Positions 1-9,888 of a DNA stretch of 28,994 nt are shown piece by piece. The notes under the pieces are model-generated. The model saw only the letters and a list, made by a program, of their open reading frames with translations. It had not been told where the DNA came from and searched no databases. Position numbers and translations under genes: made by a program. Position 1 is the stretch's first letter. The number at the start of each line of letters is the position of its first letter. Source of the stretch: Balamuthia mandrillaris. Taxonomy: Eukaryota; Discosea; Longamoebia; Balamuthiidae. The stretch spans positions 1 to 28,994 of the forward strand of contig JAVKOQ010000540.1 in assembly GCA_031835245.1 (NCBI GenBank), written 5' to 3'.

Positions 1-47
1 CTCTCTCGCCTCTGCCCACAAGCTAACACAAACATGCCCACAAAAAG

Positions 48-1857
48 GATGTATGGGAAGGAATAGTAGACCTACCGGAAGTTGTTAAAGAGTTTCAGCT
101 TTCTCTGCCACCAGGAGAAGAGAACACGAGCTATCCCATAGAATTTTTGCTGCCCTCGTTGCCTGACTTTGGAGGAGTTTATACGCGAACCTTCAAAGTG
201 AAAGCCTCTATGGAAATAGATAGGGTCAGTAATTCTCTCCTCGATTCTGTTTTGGCGCATTATAATGTGGAATGGGTTTTACCCTTGTGGTTAGATCGTT
301 AGCTTCGTGTGCAGCAAACTGGGAATAGCGGATGCACACCGCTTTGGGCTCAGGTATGATTGTTGGCCTAGTCTTTGCGTTTTTATTGAGCTTCTCATAT
401 CTGTTGTAAACATGGTTTTGTTTGTTGAAAAAACAGCACGTTAAGAGGACAACCAATGATGGGCAATGATAACTTGGGCAATTGGGGTTTGGGTACCATT
501 TTCAGCTCTTGGCAATTGAAGATTATCCAAAAAGGTTCTTTCTTTCTTTGCTGCTGTTCTATTTGAAAGTCTGTTATTTCTGAGTCTTTTTCCTGCTCCG
601 TTTCCTGGTTTTATTGTTCTTGCATGAAGACCATCCGGAGTACACAGGTGCGTTTCTGGTCGAGTTTCTTATGTCTCCACAGGTAGAGAGCGAGATAAAG
701 TTAAAGAAAAAGGCATTCAACGTGGACGCCTATCGTCCTGCCCACGAAATCATCGCCATGGTTTGCGATAAGCTCAAGCTGGGATCGCCGCATGAGTACG
801 ACCTGCAAACTGACAAAGGCACTGTCATCAAGCGCAACGAATCGCTGTCGGAGCATGGCTTGGGAATAAGGGTCAAAGGCTTCTTCGTCCGGTTGAACAA
901 GCATAAAGTGCCTTGCGGAACGGATCCTATTAAAGGTAAACAACAACGACTATAAAGAAAATGAAGAACTGTCGCTTATCTTCAAATCCATCAGATGCTG
1001 TGATGGTGAGTTCTCTGGTGGATGATATCGTGAACGAGGCATGGAAAATCGTCTGGAAGGGCAAAAAGAAAGAGATAGAGAATGGATGCAAGGGATTGGT
1101 TTACGAGATGATCACTCGAGCCTGTTATGCTCTGGACGTGGCCAGAACGATCCCCGCTCGTGTGGCCGCCTTGTCCACTCGCGCCAGAGCGGACATGTAT
1201 CAGTTTCTGGCAATCAAAGAACGAGAAGAGCGAATTCGCTATCCATACTTGTATGGTTTCTCCCTTGCTTTCGTTTGGTTGATCTATTGAAACAAAACTA
1301 AAACTAAAACAAAAAAATCGATGCAGAAAAGGATTTGAGCATTACAGCAATGCAACGAAGAATGTGGAAAGAAAATGCATATCATCGTCTCCTAGTACAG
1401 AAGACTTTCCCTACAGCATGACAGCAACAGAAGCCTCCGTACCTTTGGCACCTCCCGCTGGCGGCATGCCATTGCATCCTATGTCGATGATGTTGAGTCG
1501 TTCTCCTTTCGCGCTGGGTCCTACCAAGAAAGATCTGCTGATGGCAGCAACACAGCCTACTTCTTTCCTGACCGAGTTGAAGAGCAATCTTCAAGATAAG
1601 CGAGAGTAAGCACTGTTATTCATGTTTGATCTTACCGTCGTCACTGTACTAACGGGTCTACTTTTTTGTTTTGCTCTAGAAAACTGAAGCCAATAATCCC
1701 AGCGAGTAGGCAGTATCAAGTTGATACAGAGACAAGTGAATTGTTGCAAAGACTGAAAGAAAGAAACGAGAAGATCAGAGGAACAAAGGCACATCAAACG
1801 GAGGAAGAGATAGAGATTTTGATAGAAGACGATGATGAAGATGAAGAATATTTCTAA
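48..1857 (+). CDS. 3' part of an unrecognised protein with ubiquitin-fold-like segments (5' end outside window)
   Basis: Family not recognised. The last four exons are well supported: about 683-935, 995-1250, 1327-1605 and 1680-1857 (TAA). They join in frame across GT-AG introns of 59, 76 and 74 nt. Exon 683-935 encodes a ubiquitin/RA/FERM-F0-like segment (strand AFNVDAYRPAHEIIAMVCDKL, then LKLGSPHEYDLQTDKGTVI). An upstream stretch at 48-224 (FGGVYTRTFKVKASMEIDR) and a small exon near 318-354 (SKLGIADAHRFGLR) look like a first copy of the same fold, but the joins between 225 and 682 are unclear. Exon 995-1250 is helical. Exon 1327-1605 is Ser/Pro/Met-rich and ends with a helix (FLTELKSNLQDKREKLKPI) faintly like a WH2 motif. 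The C-terminus is acidic (DDDEDEEYF). A Ras-binding or cytoskeletal adaptor is possible, but this is inference. It is convergent with the RBR gene, 133 bp between stops. Confidence 0.72.
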
Positions 1858-1990
1858 GGTGGAGAAGATGCATAGTTCTCTGCAGCGTTCGTGTAAAACG
1901 AAACGAGCGTGAATTCCCTGTAAAACAATTAATTATATACTACACGAGTAAATAACACCATTCAACTTAAGAAGCACTTAAAACGTGACT
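1858..1990. other. Convergent 3' intergenic region
   Basis: This 133-bp AT-rich gap lies between the stop codons of two tail-to-tail genes. I see no AATAAA on either strand. An AT-rich stretch near 1925-1955 is the likeliest place for both 3' ends. Confidence 0.5.
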
Positions 1991-2098
1991 TCAGATGATG
2001 AAAGAAGCAGCATGATCAATCCCTACGTTAGGAGTATTGGGTGCACTTTGTATCTCGGAAATGGTTTGCCTATACAGTTTGCTATGAGCGAGCTGAAA

Positions 2099-2148
<50 letters not shown>

Positions 2149-2640
2149 AGACACGCACTGCATATTTGGCCATACACAACCTTTTGTGGAGATAGAAAGC
2201 GAATGTGAGGATTGAAACAACATATGAAAGGTGTTAGGTGAAGGGAAGAGAAAAACGAACCAACAAAACTCATACTTGCAACGGGAACAAGTCATATGGT
2301 CTTGAATATTGTAACAAAAGTTTTAGAAGTGAGAAAAAGGCGTGAGAGAGAGAGAGAGAGAGAGTGAGAGAGACGTACTGCAGCCACCGTTCTTTTCGAT
2401 GGGAGATAAACATGTCTCGTTCGGACATTGCTGCAATGCGAATTAGTTAACAACATGAGACAGAGAAAAAACAGTAAATGCTACAGACCTTGGTATTTGC
2501 TTCGGCCCACTTCCGGAATCGAGACTCAGCTTCATTATTTTCAACTTTCCATTTTTGATATTGCTCACAAGTTGCATCTGCATGCCACTGCAGAAGAATA
2601 AAAACATATTTTCAAAACAGAGCAGAGAGAGGGAGGGAGG

Positions 2641-2679
<39 letters not shown>

Positions 2680-4343
2680 AACCTCCTCTTTGCAATTGAA
2701 GCAGAAGGTGAATTTGCACTTGTCCGAAGAACAAGCCATCATTGGTCGTTTTGGGTCACCAATCATGGCATTACCACATCCTGTTTTTTTTTTTTCGGTA
2801 ATTATCGCCATGAGAACAAACACCGTTGAAAGAACGAAACAAGGCAAACCTGGTCGAGGACACCATCTGCAATTAGGGTCATCGCCCAGAGCAGCCATCA
2901 ACAAAAACTCCTCATACTTTGCAAACATCTCTTTATCTACACAATGCTTGACCTGCATATCGGATAAATCACAAAAGAATGAGGCCTGTGTTAAAAAAAG
3001 AAATAAAAGAAAAGAAAAGAAAAAGAAAAGAAAACGACAAAAAAAAAGAGAATAGAAAAAGGACTGTGTATTACCTCGTTGTAGCCTACTGTTCGCTTGC
3101 AGGTTGGCGTTGGACAACCAATGTTGCGAGTGTTGCCATCTTTGATGTTACTAGCGAAATGCATGCCAAGGCAGTCCTTGCAAAATTTGTGATAGCATTC
3201 CTCCATTATATAACTAAGATAAACGCTGAAGTTAGGGAGAAAAAGCGGTAACCAAGGCCAGAACCAGCATGATATGGATCAACTTACATGTCAGCAATGG
3301 TTACTTCATCAAGACAAATGAGACAAGTATAGGTCTTCTCTTCCAATTCTTTTTGCTTCTGCTCTTGTTCAACACGAAGCAGCTTTTACAGCATAGAACA
3401 AAGTGAGTCCTGATCAACATAAAACAAAAACAATTGTCTTTAAAAAAAAACCTGTTTTAGAAGCTCCTCGTTCTTTGCTTCTTCATTCGCTCTGCAGGTT
3501 ATTGAGTTATTCATGTGCAAAGGAACGAAACAACGAAGCAGAGAAGAAGTAGAAGAACAAGAACAAGAACAAGAACAAGAACAAGAACAAGAACAAGAAC
3601 AAGAACAAGAACAAGAACAAGAACAAGAACAAGAACAAGAACAAGAACAAGAACAAGAACAAGAACAAGAACAAGAACAAGAAAGAAAAAGCAGAAAGAA
3701 GAAAGAAGAAAGAGGAAGAAAGAAAGAAGAAGACTTTACTTGGCTTTCTCGTATGCGGCTTTTTCCTGTTCCAACAACTTGTTGATTAAAGCAAGCGACT
3801 CCTCCTCGTCTTCTTCCGGCTGAAGAAATTCCTCTTCATACTTTAACTGCGAAGTGGTGCTGGCAGTAGCAGAAGACGAAGGTGACGGAGCAGGCGGCAA
3901 GCCTTCTGGCTTTTCGGCGCTATCGTCCCTTCTGTCGGTCAAATTAGAGGAAGAGGTCCCAGCCAGAAGAAGAAGGAGAAAGAGAAAGAGAAAGAGAAAG
4001 AGAAAGAGAAAGAGAAAGAGAAAGAGAAAGAGAAAGAGAAAGAGAAGGGAGAGAAGAGGCTATGTTACTTTATGGTGGGTTCTGGATTTGCAAGTAATAC
4101 TTCCACAGCAGACTCAACGCGGCCGTTGGTGTCTTCAACCACTTTAGCTATATAACTGCGTCTTAGATGCGGGAATATGGCGACCACCTGATTTGTTTTT
4201 TTTTTTTTAAAAAAAACGATGTGAGCTCATTCGGCTGCATGTTTGACTTGACCAAAAGAAGAAGTAAGGAATTGACAAACATTCTCCACAGCGTCTTCAT
4301 ACTTGGCTCCCGAGTAAAGCAGGCGCTCCTCCACGCTACCCAT
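1991..4343 (-). CDS. RBR-type E3 ubiquitin ligase with N-terminal CUE-like domain
   Basis: A RING-between-RING E3 passes ubiquitin from an E2 through a RING2 cysteine to substrate. The start is ATG at 4343 (MGSVEERLLYSGAKYEDAV). The first two exons form a CUE-like ubiquitin-binding fold ending VVAIFPHLRRSYIAKVVED and VESAVEVLLANPEP. A linker with Ser/Pro and acidic stretches follows, then a Glu/Lys coiled coil (LINKLLEQEKAAYEKAK to VEQEQKQKELEEK). RING1 reads TYTCLICLDEV, YIMEECYHKFCKDCLGMHF and GCPTPTCKR. The IBR reads CRWCPRPG, CGNAMIGDPKRPMMACSSD and CKFTFCFNCKEE. RING2 reads QCPNETCLSPIEKNGG, then CNHMTCSRCKYEFCWLCMAKY and a histidine in LAHSKLY. The catalytic Cys should be the one in GGCNHM. 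About nine introns, several filled with CT arrays on the sense strand. The closest named family (ARIH, RNF14, RNF144 types) is not resolved. Confidence 0.93.
2102..2147. repeat. (GA)23 microsatellite in an RBR intron
   Basis: Uninterrupted GA on +, so CT on the RBR sense strand. It starts about 10 nt after a GTGCGT donor that ends the exon encoding LCMAKYA. ORFs through it are artefacts. Confidence 0.95.
2344..2373. repeat. GA microsatellite in an RBR intron
   Basis: GA repeat with one interruption. On the gene's sense strand the CT tract begins directly after the GTACG donor that splits the RING2 motif GGC/NHM. Confidence 0.9.
2622..2677. repeat. GGGA/GA microsatellite in an RBR intron
   Basis: Compound GA and GGGA repeat. 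On the sense strand the CT run starts immediately after the GTTAG donor following the exon that ends FNCKEE. Confidence 0.92.
3555..3682. repeat. (AAGAAC)n hexanucleotide array, about 21 units
   Basis: Perfect tandem hexamers inside an intron of the RBR gene, between the exon ending YEKA and the exon ANEEAKNEELLKQ. Poly-(EQ) and poly-(RT) ORFs across it are artefacts of the repeat. Confidence 0.95.
3974..4046. repeat. (GAGAAA)n hexanucleotide array
   Basis: About twelve hexamers in the RBR intron that follows the CUE-like exon. On the sense strand it is a pure TTTCTC pyrimidine tract. Confidence 0.93.
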
Positions 4344-4545
4344 CGTCTGCAGTTTTTCTTGCTTTTTTTCTTTTTTTTGTGGCTTTTTGGTTTGCTGAAG
4401 TTCATTGCTTCGGGGACGTCGGTTCGAATCCGTCACAGAGACATTCCTTACGCCAATTATTATATCGTGTCGACACAGAGGAGCCCTCCTCAAAAAAAAA
4501 AAAAACAAAAAGGGAAAAGAAGGGCAGCGAGGGACGGAGAGAGAG
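4344..4545. promoter_or_regulatory. Shared divergent promoter between the RBR gene and VPS52
   Basis: Only 202 bp separate the two start codons, so both promoters must lie here or overlap the first exons. The region holds T-rich and A-rich runs, the palindrome TGTCGACA at 4468-4475, and a tRNA 3'-half-like stretch at 4396-4441 with a perfect B-box match. No TATA box is evident. Confidence 0.6.
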
Positions 4546-7500
4546 ATGGAGGACCAAGAACGAAACGAGCTGCTAGGTGGCAAGAATGTTGGGCTGAATA
4601 AGGCACGAAGCCCTAGAGCACCTCCCGCAACGCAGGGGGATATCATTCCCCTCCCAGAACTTCTTTCTTTGCAAGATCGTGGCCCTTTGGACCTAGATTT
4701 GGGTGATCTAGACATCACAAATGTAGACGTCGACTTCGATGAGATTGATGGTTCCTTTTCTCTCTCACTCACCCTCCCAAGTTTTTGGACATTACTGAAA
4801 ACCTTCTTTCTTTTTTTTTTACCACGCAAAATATGTATAGAACTCATCGACAAGTTCCAACAAGATGATCGCGTTAAAGAGGCGCTCATTCAAGGGGTAG
4901 ATCTTAGAGAGTATACCAACTCCATAGAGAGGGACCTTCGTAAAGTGGAAAGAGAGTCCGTGGCCGATTACATCGCGGAGAGCAGCCACTTTGCCAGCCT
5001 GCATAAGGACATCAACAACTGCGACGAGATACTTCAGACCATGGAGAAGCTGCTGAGCGGCTTTCAGGCTGACCTCGGCAACATCAGCACTGAGATCAAG
5101 TTCCTTCAGGACCAATCCACTTCGATGAGCGTCAAACTACGTAACCGTAAGGTTGGATCTTGTCTCTTTCTCTCTGTGCTCTTTACTCTTTTTGAGGCTT
5201 CTTGAATGAACGCATGCGTTTTCGTATTATAGAATGTGGAACAAAAGTTATCAGCATTTATAGATCAAGCCGTTTTGCCTGAAACCCTCATCAAGTTTGT
5301 ATTTGCTCTCCTTTTTTCCGTCTTTGTTACTGCCTCTTACTCTTTTGTTCTTATTTGCTTGATATCAGGAATATATGTACAGCCGAAGTGAACGAGGACT
5401 ATTTGGCTTATCTGGTTCAACTCAACGACAAAATAGACTTCGTAGAGAACGGAGTGTTGGGCAAGGAAGGAACAACAACTAAACTGGAAGTTAAGGATGC
5501 TGTGGCATGCGAGGAAATGCGTCCTCACCTTCGAAAGCTACGAAACAAAGCGGTCGCTAAAACGAGAGAATTTCTGTTGCAGAAAATATATGCTCTTCGA
5601 AAGCCGAAGACAAATGTACAGATCATGCAGACAGCGCTCTTGAAGCACAAGTACCTCAACCGTTTCTTGGGTACTCATGCACCCGAGACTGCTTCCGAAG
5701 TGCGTCAGAACTATTCGGACACTATGTCTCGTATTTACTCTGCCCACTTCCGGACTTATAGTAGCTCCTTATCCAAGATTGTGGTAAAGTTTAACCCTTC
5801 TTACCGTTTGCTTTCCTGTCGTTCTTTTTTCTTCTCATGAAGTATTTTGCTTGCTTTGTCTTTTTGTTTCAAAGTACGACATTGCAGGAAAGAATGACCT
5901 GATTGGTGTTCCTGAATCGGCCAAAAAAAGCGGATTGTTTGGAGCAGGCAAGCTCGACCTAAAGGCCAAGCACAACGTCTTCGCTTTGGGCGACAGAGCG
6001 GATATCATCGCGGAGAGCGGAGAGGAAGCTCCATCGATTGTGCCTCACGTGGCACTTCAAAATCAACAGAAGTTTCCCTATGAGGCCATCTTTCGCAGCT
6101 TTGACTATATGCTTCTCGACACGATAACGTACGAATGGCGTTTTCACAAAGACTTTTTTGGCGTGAATGATTCTCAGGCTTGTGACGAGCTTTTTTCCTC
6201 TATCTTTTCCAAAACGCTAGATTTGTTCATAGTACGATTCTCTCTCTCTTTTCCCTCCCTCCGAGATTTTTGTTGTTAGTTTGTTATCTTTCCAGAACGT
6301 ACAAAAGAGCTAAACTTCTTATCCTACGTATTATTTAGGAAAATGTGAGCTCATTCTTAAACTCTTGCTATGATGCAATCGGTGTGCTGTTGATGCTTCG
6401 TATCATCAACCAGGACAAGTTAGTGATGGCACAAACTCGTAAAATCTCCATTCCGGTAAAAACTTTTATCAAACTCTTATACTACACCACGGAGACACAA
6501 ATGATCTAACTGATCCGTAAAATAGGGGCTAGAAAGATACTTTGAATCATTAGAGCAACTCATGTGGCAAAAATTTTTTTCCGTTGTGGAGCTAAACGCC
6601 GAAAGTTTAGCTAACGCAACTGCCAAATCCCTCGACATGCAAGACACCCGTCCCCACTATGTCACACGCCGTTATGCCGAATTCGTTGCCGCAATCAACA
6701 TGCTCAATGTCGGATTTTCCGACAAGCGTATCGTCCAAGCGCTTCACCTCTTGCGCAAGAACATGGAGTCTCTGTTAATTCGTATGAGCAAGAGCTATGT
6801 GGATGGCGCGAAAGGCAATAAAGCGCAGCAACAGCAGCAGAAAAGCCTGTCCATTGTATTCCTTATCAACAATTATGACTTGATTCTCTCGGTCCTGAAG
6901 GTATTTTTCTTTGATTTTCGTATTTATTTTATTTATTCTTGTAAGGCCTCTTCGTTAAAAGAATTTAACATTGGTTATGCATAAATACAACCAGGAGAGA
7001 AACGTGTTCTCACAAGATACAGATAGGTTCGGGCAACTCTTGGAAGAGCAGATGTCGGCATTTATTTCACACGAGCTCAACAAACATTACGAGCCTATGA
7101 TTGCTTTTGTAAAAAAGACAAAGCCTAAAATATCCTCACCCGACCTGCGGCTTGATAAAGGTTCACCCCTTTGTTCTCTTCTCTCTCTCTCTCTCTTTCT
7201 CTCTCTTTCTCTCCTTCTTATCTCACCCTTTTCCTCTCTTGCTCTTCTCAGCTGAGATAGCGAGTTTGTTGGAGGACTTTGCCAATTCATGGAAAGGTGT
7301 GATGTTCCAAATTAGCAACGAGGTGATGCGCTACTTCTCAAACTTTGTGATAGGAACGGAGATTTTGAAACAAGTGCTGATGCAACTGGACGCTGTTTAC
7401 GCTGATTTCAGTGAGGTGGTCAAGAAACATGCCAGAGACCAACAGAAGGATCTCATTCCCCCTACAACAATAAGGTGCGCCCAACCTTTGTTTTGTTGCT

Positions 7501-7576
7501 AATCGTCGTGTGTGCCTTACTTACTCTCTTTCCCTAAAGGTATGAGCTAAAGAAATACAGCACCAGCTTCGAGTGA
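4546..7576 (+). CDS. VPS52: VPS52, subunit of the GARP/EARP tethering complexes
   Basis: Vps52 is a core coiled-coil subunit of GARP (endosome-to-TGN tethering, with VPS51/53/54) and EARP (endocytic recycling). ATG at 4546 sits in a purine-rich context (GAGAGAGATGG). Exon 1 encodes an acidic N-terminus (LDLDLGDLDITNVDVDF) and joins exon 2 (4841-5151) to give FDEIDELIDKFQQDDRVKEA, a Vps52 signature, then GVDLREY. Exon 3 begins at 5233 so that LRNRK joins NVEQKLSAFIDQAVLP. Other family hallmarks are VNEDYLAYLVQLNDK, IYALRKPKTNVQIMQ, KHKYLNRFL and YSDTMSRIYSAHF, then KNDLIGVPESAKKSGLF. The C-terminal exons run to RYELKKYSTSFE and TGA at 7574-7576. Length is close to 700 aa, as in animals. An AATAAA follows 46 nt after the stop. 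At least ten introns, one holding a CT array (7174-7214). Confidence 0.95.
7174..7214. repeat. CT/CTTT microsatellite in a VPS52 intron
   Basis: Pyrimidine repeat on the sense strand, about 15 nt downstream of the donor that follows the exon ending SSPDLRLDK. Confidence 0.88.
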
Positions 7577-7871
7577 AACACAGCGCCTCGTCCTCCCATC
7601 CGTCTCTTTCTCTGTGTCCACAAATAAACCATTTTTGTCGACACAACAAACCCCGAACCAATAACCTCCATTCCCGCCAAAAAATTGCACTCTAGCGCCA
7701 AAAAAAAAAAAAGAGGCAAACCAAACGTCAATTTCCAGTTTCACCAACAACCAAGACACGCATCAAGTGGTAGCGGTTCGCGCAGAGCAGAAAAAAAAAA
7801 CCGAACGAACGTACGCACGGACGAGCCACCAAGAGAGAGAGATCAGCTAACGCCAAAAGACGGAACGAACC
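7577..7871 (+). promoter_or_regulatory. VPS52 3' end and upstream region of the small gene
   Basis: Contains a canonical AATAAA at 7623-7628 that should end VPS52. Just after it lies TGTCGACA at 7636-7643. The rest is A-rich and GA/CG-mixed sequence leading to the ATG at 7872. No gene seen. Confidence 0.6.
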
Positions 7872-8276
7872 ATGGCCGAGTCAGTACCCGAAGTTATTGA
7901 AGTGGACAAAACGCAGTTTACTCCGACCAAGTCGAGCTCGCCTTGCCCAAGCCCCAACCTGCAAGAGAGATTGTGCTCGGTATGTTGATTTTATTTCTCT
8001 CAAAAGGTTTCTTATGTAGTTTTGGCAACACTCGATTGATTTGGCGGACCTTTTATGTTACAGCCTAAGAAATGCCCTACCCCTGAGCAAATCAGCAAAC
8101 GTCAGGACGCCGCTGAGCGCAGAAGGCTGGTACGTTACGCCTCAACGAAACTCGTCTGTTCTCCCCCCTTTGACTTTTTTTTTTTTGCAAATCAACAGTC
8201 CTTTGAAAGCGAACGTGTGCGCAAAGCCCAAGAACTGGCCAAGCCTAAATCCCACAAGGAAGGCACTACCAACTAG
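7872..8276 (+). CDS. Small charged protein, 83 aa, family unknown
   Basis: Not recognised. Three exons (7872-7979, 8064-8129, 8199-8276) join in phase 0 with GT-AG introns of 84 and 69 nt, giving an 83-residue protein and TAG at 8274. The ATG lies in the context AACCATGG. The N-terminus is acidic (MAESVPEVIEVDKTQFTPTK) and a Ser/Pro patch follows (SSSPCPSPN). The C-terminal half is a basic, probably helical, KR/E-rich segment (ISKRQDAAERRR, SFESERVRKAQELAKPKSHK). No signal peptide or membrane segment. Its composition suits a small nucleic-acid-associated or disordered regulatory protein, but that is inference. It lies 295 bp after VPS52 and 203 bp before NCBP1 on the same strand. The exon joins and open frames support a real gene; homologues are unknown to me. 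Confidence 0.62.
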
Positions 8277-8479
8277 AGCACGGTCCTTACTAGCAAGCAA
8301 ACCACACTCGTAGGGTCTCTGTAACGAAGAATCTTCCTTCCGATCAAGTTCGAAGAAGAAAGAAAGCAACTACTTTTTTATTGCCTCTTGTTTTTTATAG
8401 ACATATTTTAGTCGACATCTGAATTCGTGTCGTCTTGAATCGTCCGTTAGAAAAAAAAATTGAAGGCAGAAAAAAAAAG

Positions 8480-9857
8480 ATGGACAGGAGAGAATCGTGG
8501 CCACCAAGGCGGGACAGGGATGAGTTTGGAGGAGGTGGAGGAGGAAGTGGGTATATCCCGCGGGGTGGTGGAGGAGGCTTTCATCATGCCTCTCCTTCTT
8601 ATCGACGCCGAAGTGGAGATCGCTATGGCGGTGGGAGTGACGACTACCGCGGCCACAGAGGAGGTGAAGATTTTTTTTCTTTGATTTGTGCTGATTTATT
8701 TGAGCTCATTTTAGTTATGCAACTCACTCACAAAAAATAAAGGGAACAAACGAGGAGACAGGTATGGGGCCAGGGATCAAGGTGGCAGTGACTACAAACG
8801 GAGAAGATACGATGAAGCTGCAGACATTGAACAAAGGCTGCGCTCTCTCATCGTCAAGATTGGAGACAACTTCAAGAGTGGCTCTTCCCTGGAGAGCAAC
8901 TTGCAGGGTCTTGCCCAGGCCCTTGAGAGCGACCTCAACACTCACCGCAAACAAATCCTCGACACGCTCTCTTCGTGGTTTGTTTTCTCTTTTTCTTCTT
9001 TCTCCATTCCCTTTTTTTTCTTATTCACTTTCTTCTCTGGAAGAACTTTTTTTTTCTCGAACTGATTATGTTTCGTTTTTTAAGTATTGCACAGTTGCCG
9101 GTGAAAGCAGGCGTCTATGGGACGTTAGTTGGGCTGATCAACACCAAGGACGCTGCGTTCGGCAAGGAAGTGGTGGCGCGGGTCATGAGCGCCCTTCAAC
9201 AGGGTTTGGACGGGAAGGACGCTCCCTCCATTAAGTGCCACCTTCGCTTCCTTGCTGAGCTGGTCAATGCCAACATAATCCTCCCGACCTCTTTTCTGGA
9301 TGTGGTTCAGCCATTGCTCGCTTTGCTTCAACAACAAGAAGACGAAGAAGAACGCGAGGATGAACAGAAAAAAGATGAGGAAGAGGAAGAGGAAGAAGCA
9401 AATGAAGAACGGAGGAGGAGAAAAGTAGGAAGAGCACCACCTCAGTTTAGAGACATAGTGGCGTTGGCTCTGCTGAAAGCCATTCCGTTCGTTGCACGCG
9501 AGTTGGTGGAACGATGCTCTGACAGATTTGAACGGGCATGGCACATTTTGGAAGACTATATACAGGACAGAGCGCATAACCTCGCCCCTGCCTTTCGTGC
9601 CATCGATGTCTATCCTCCTCATCAAGAAGCAGAACAAGAACAGGACCACAACTACTTGCTTTGGCTGTGGAGGCAATATGAGGAGTTGAAAGATGCTGAT
9701 TGGCGCTTTTCTTCGGTTCTTCACCCTTATCCCGCCTTCCAATCTACTCTTAACTCTGCCATTCAACATGACGTGTCTTCTTTGTCATTAAAATCTTTGG
9801 TACACTGCCCTTTCGTATTATCTGTTGTTTTTCCTTGTATTGCGAACTGCTTTCTGA

Positions 9858-9888
<31 letters not shown>

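Noticed and set aside
936-959. Candidate 22-nt ultrashort intron in the left-end gene
   Set aside because: A normal 59-nt intron, 936-994 (GTAAAC to CAG), restores the frame exactly, so a tiny intron is not needed.
1560-1700. WH2 actin-binding motif in the left-end gene
   Set aside because: FLTELKSNLQDKREKLKPI only loosely fits the WH2 pattern (spacing before LKP is too long), so no actin role is assigned.
3555-3682. Poly-(EQ) / poly-(RT) reading frames and a CRISPR-like look of the hexamer array
   Set aside because: Perfect hexamers without spacers, inside an intron of the RBR gene; the reading frames arise from the repeat.
4396-4441. A complete tRNA-Met gene
   Set aside because: No 5' acceptor strand or D arm, one T-stem mismatch and a non-purine at position 37. 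Kept only as a finding on a tRNA-like remnant.
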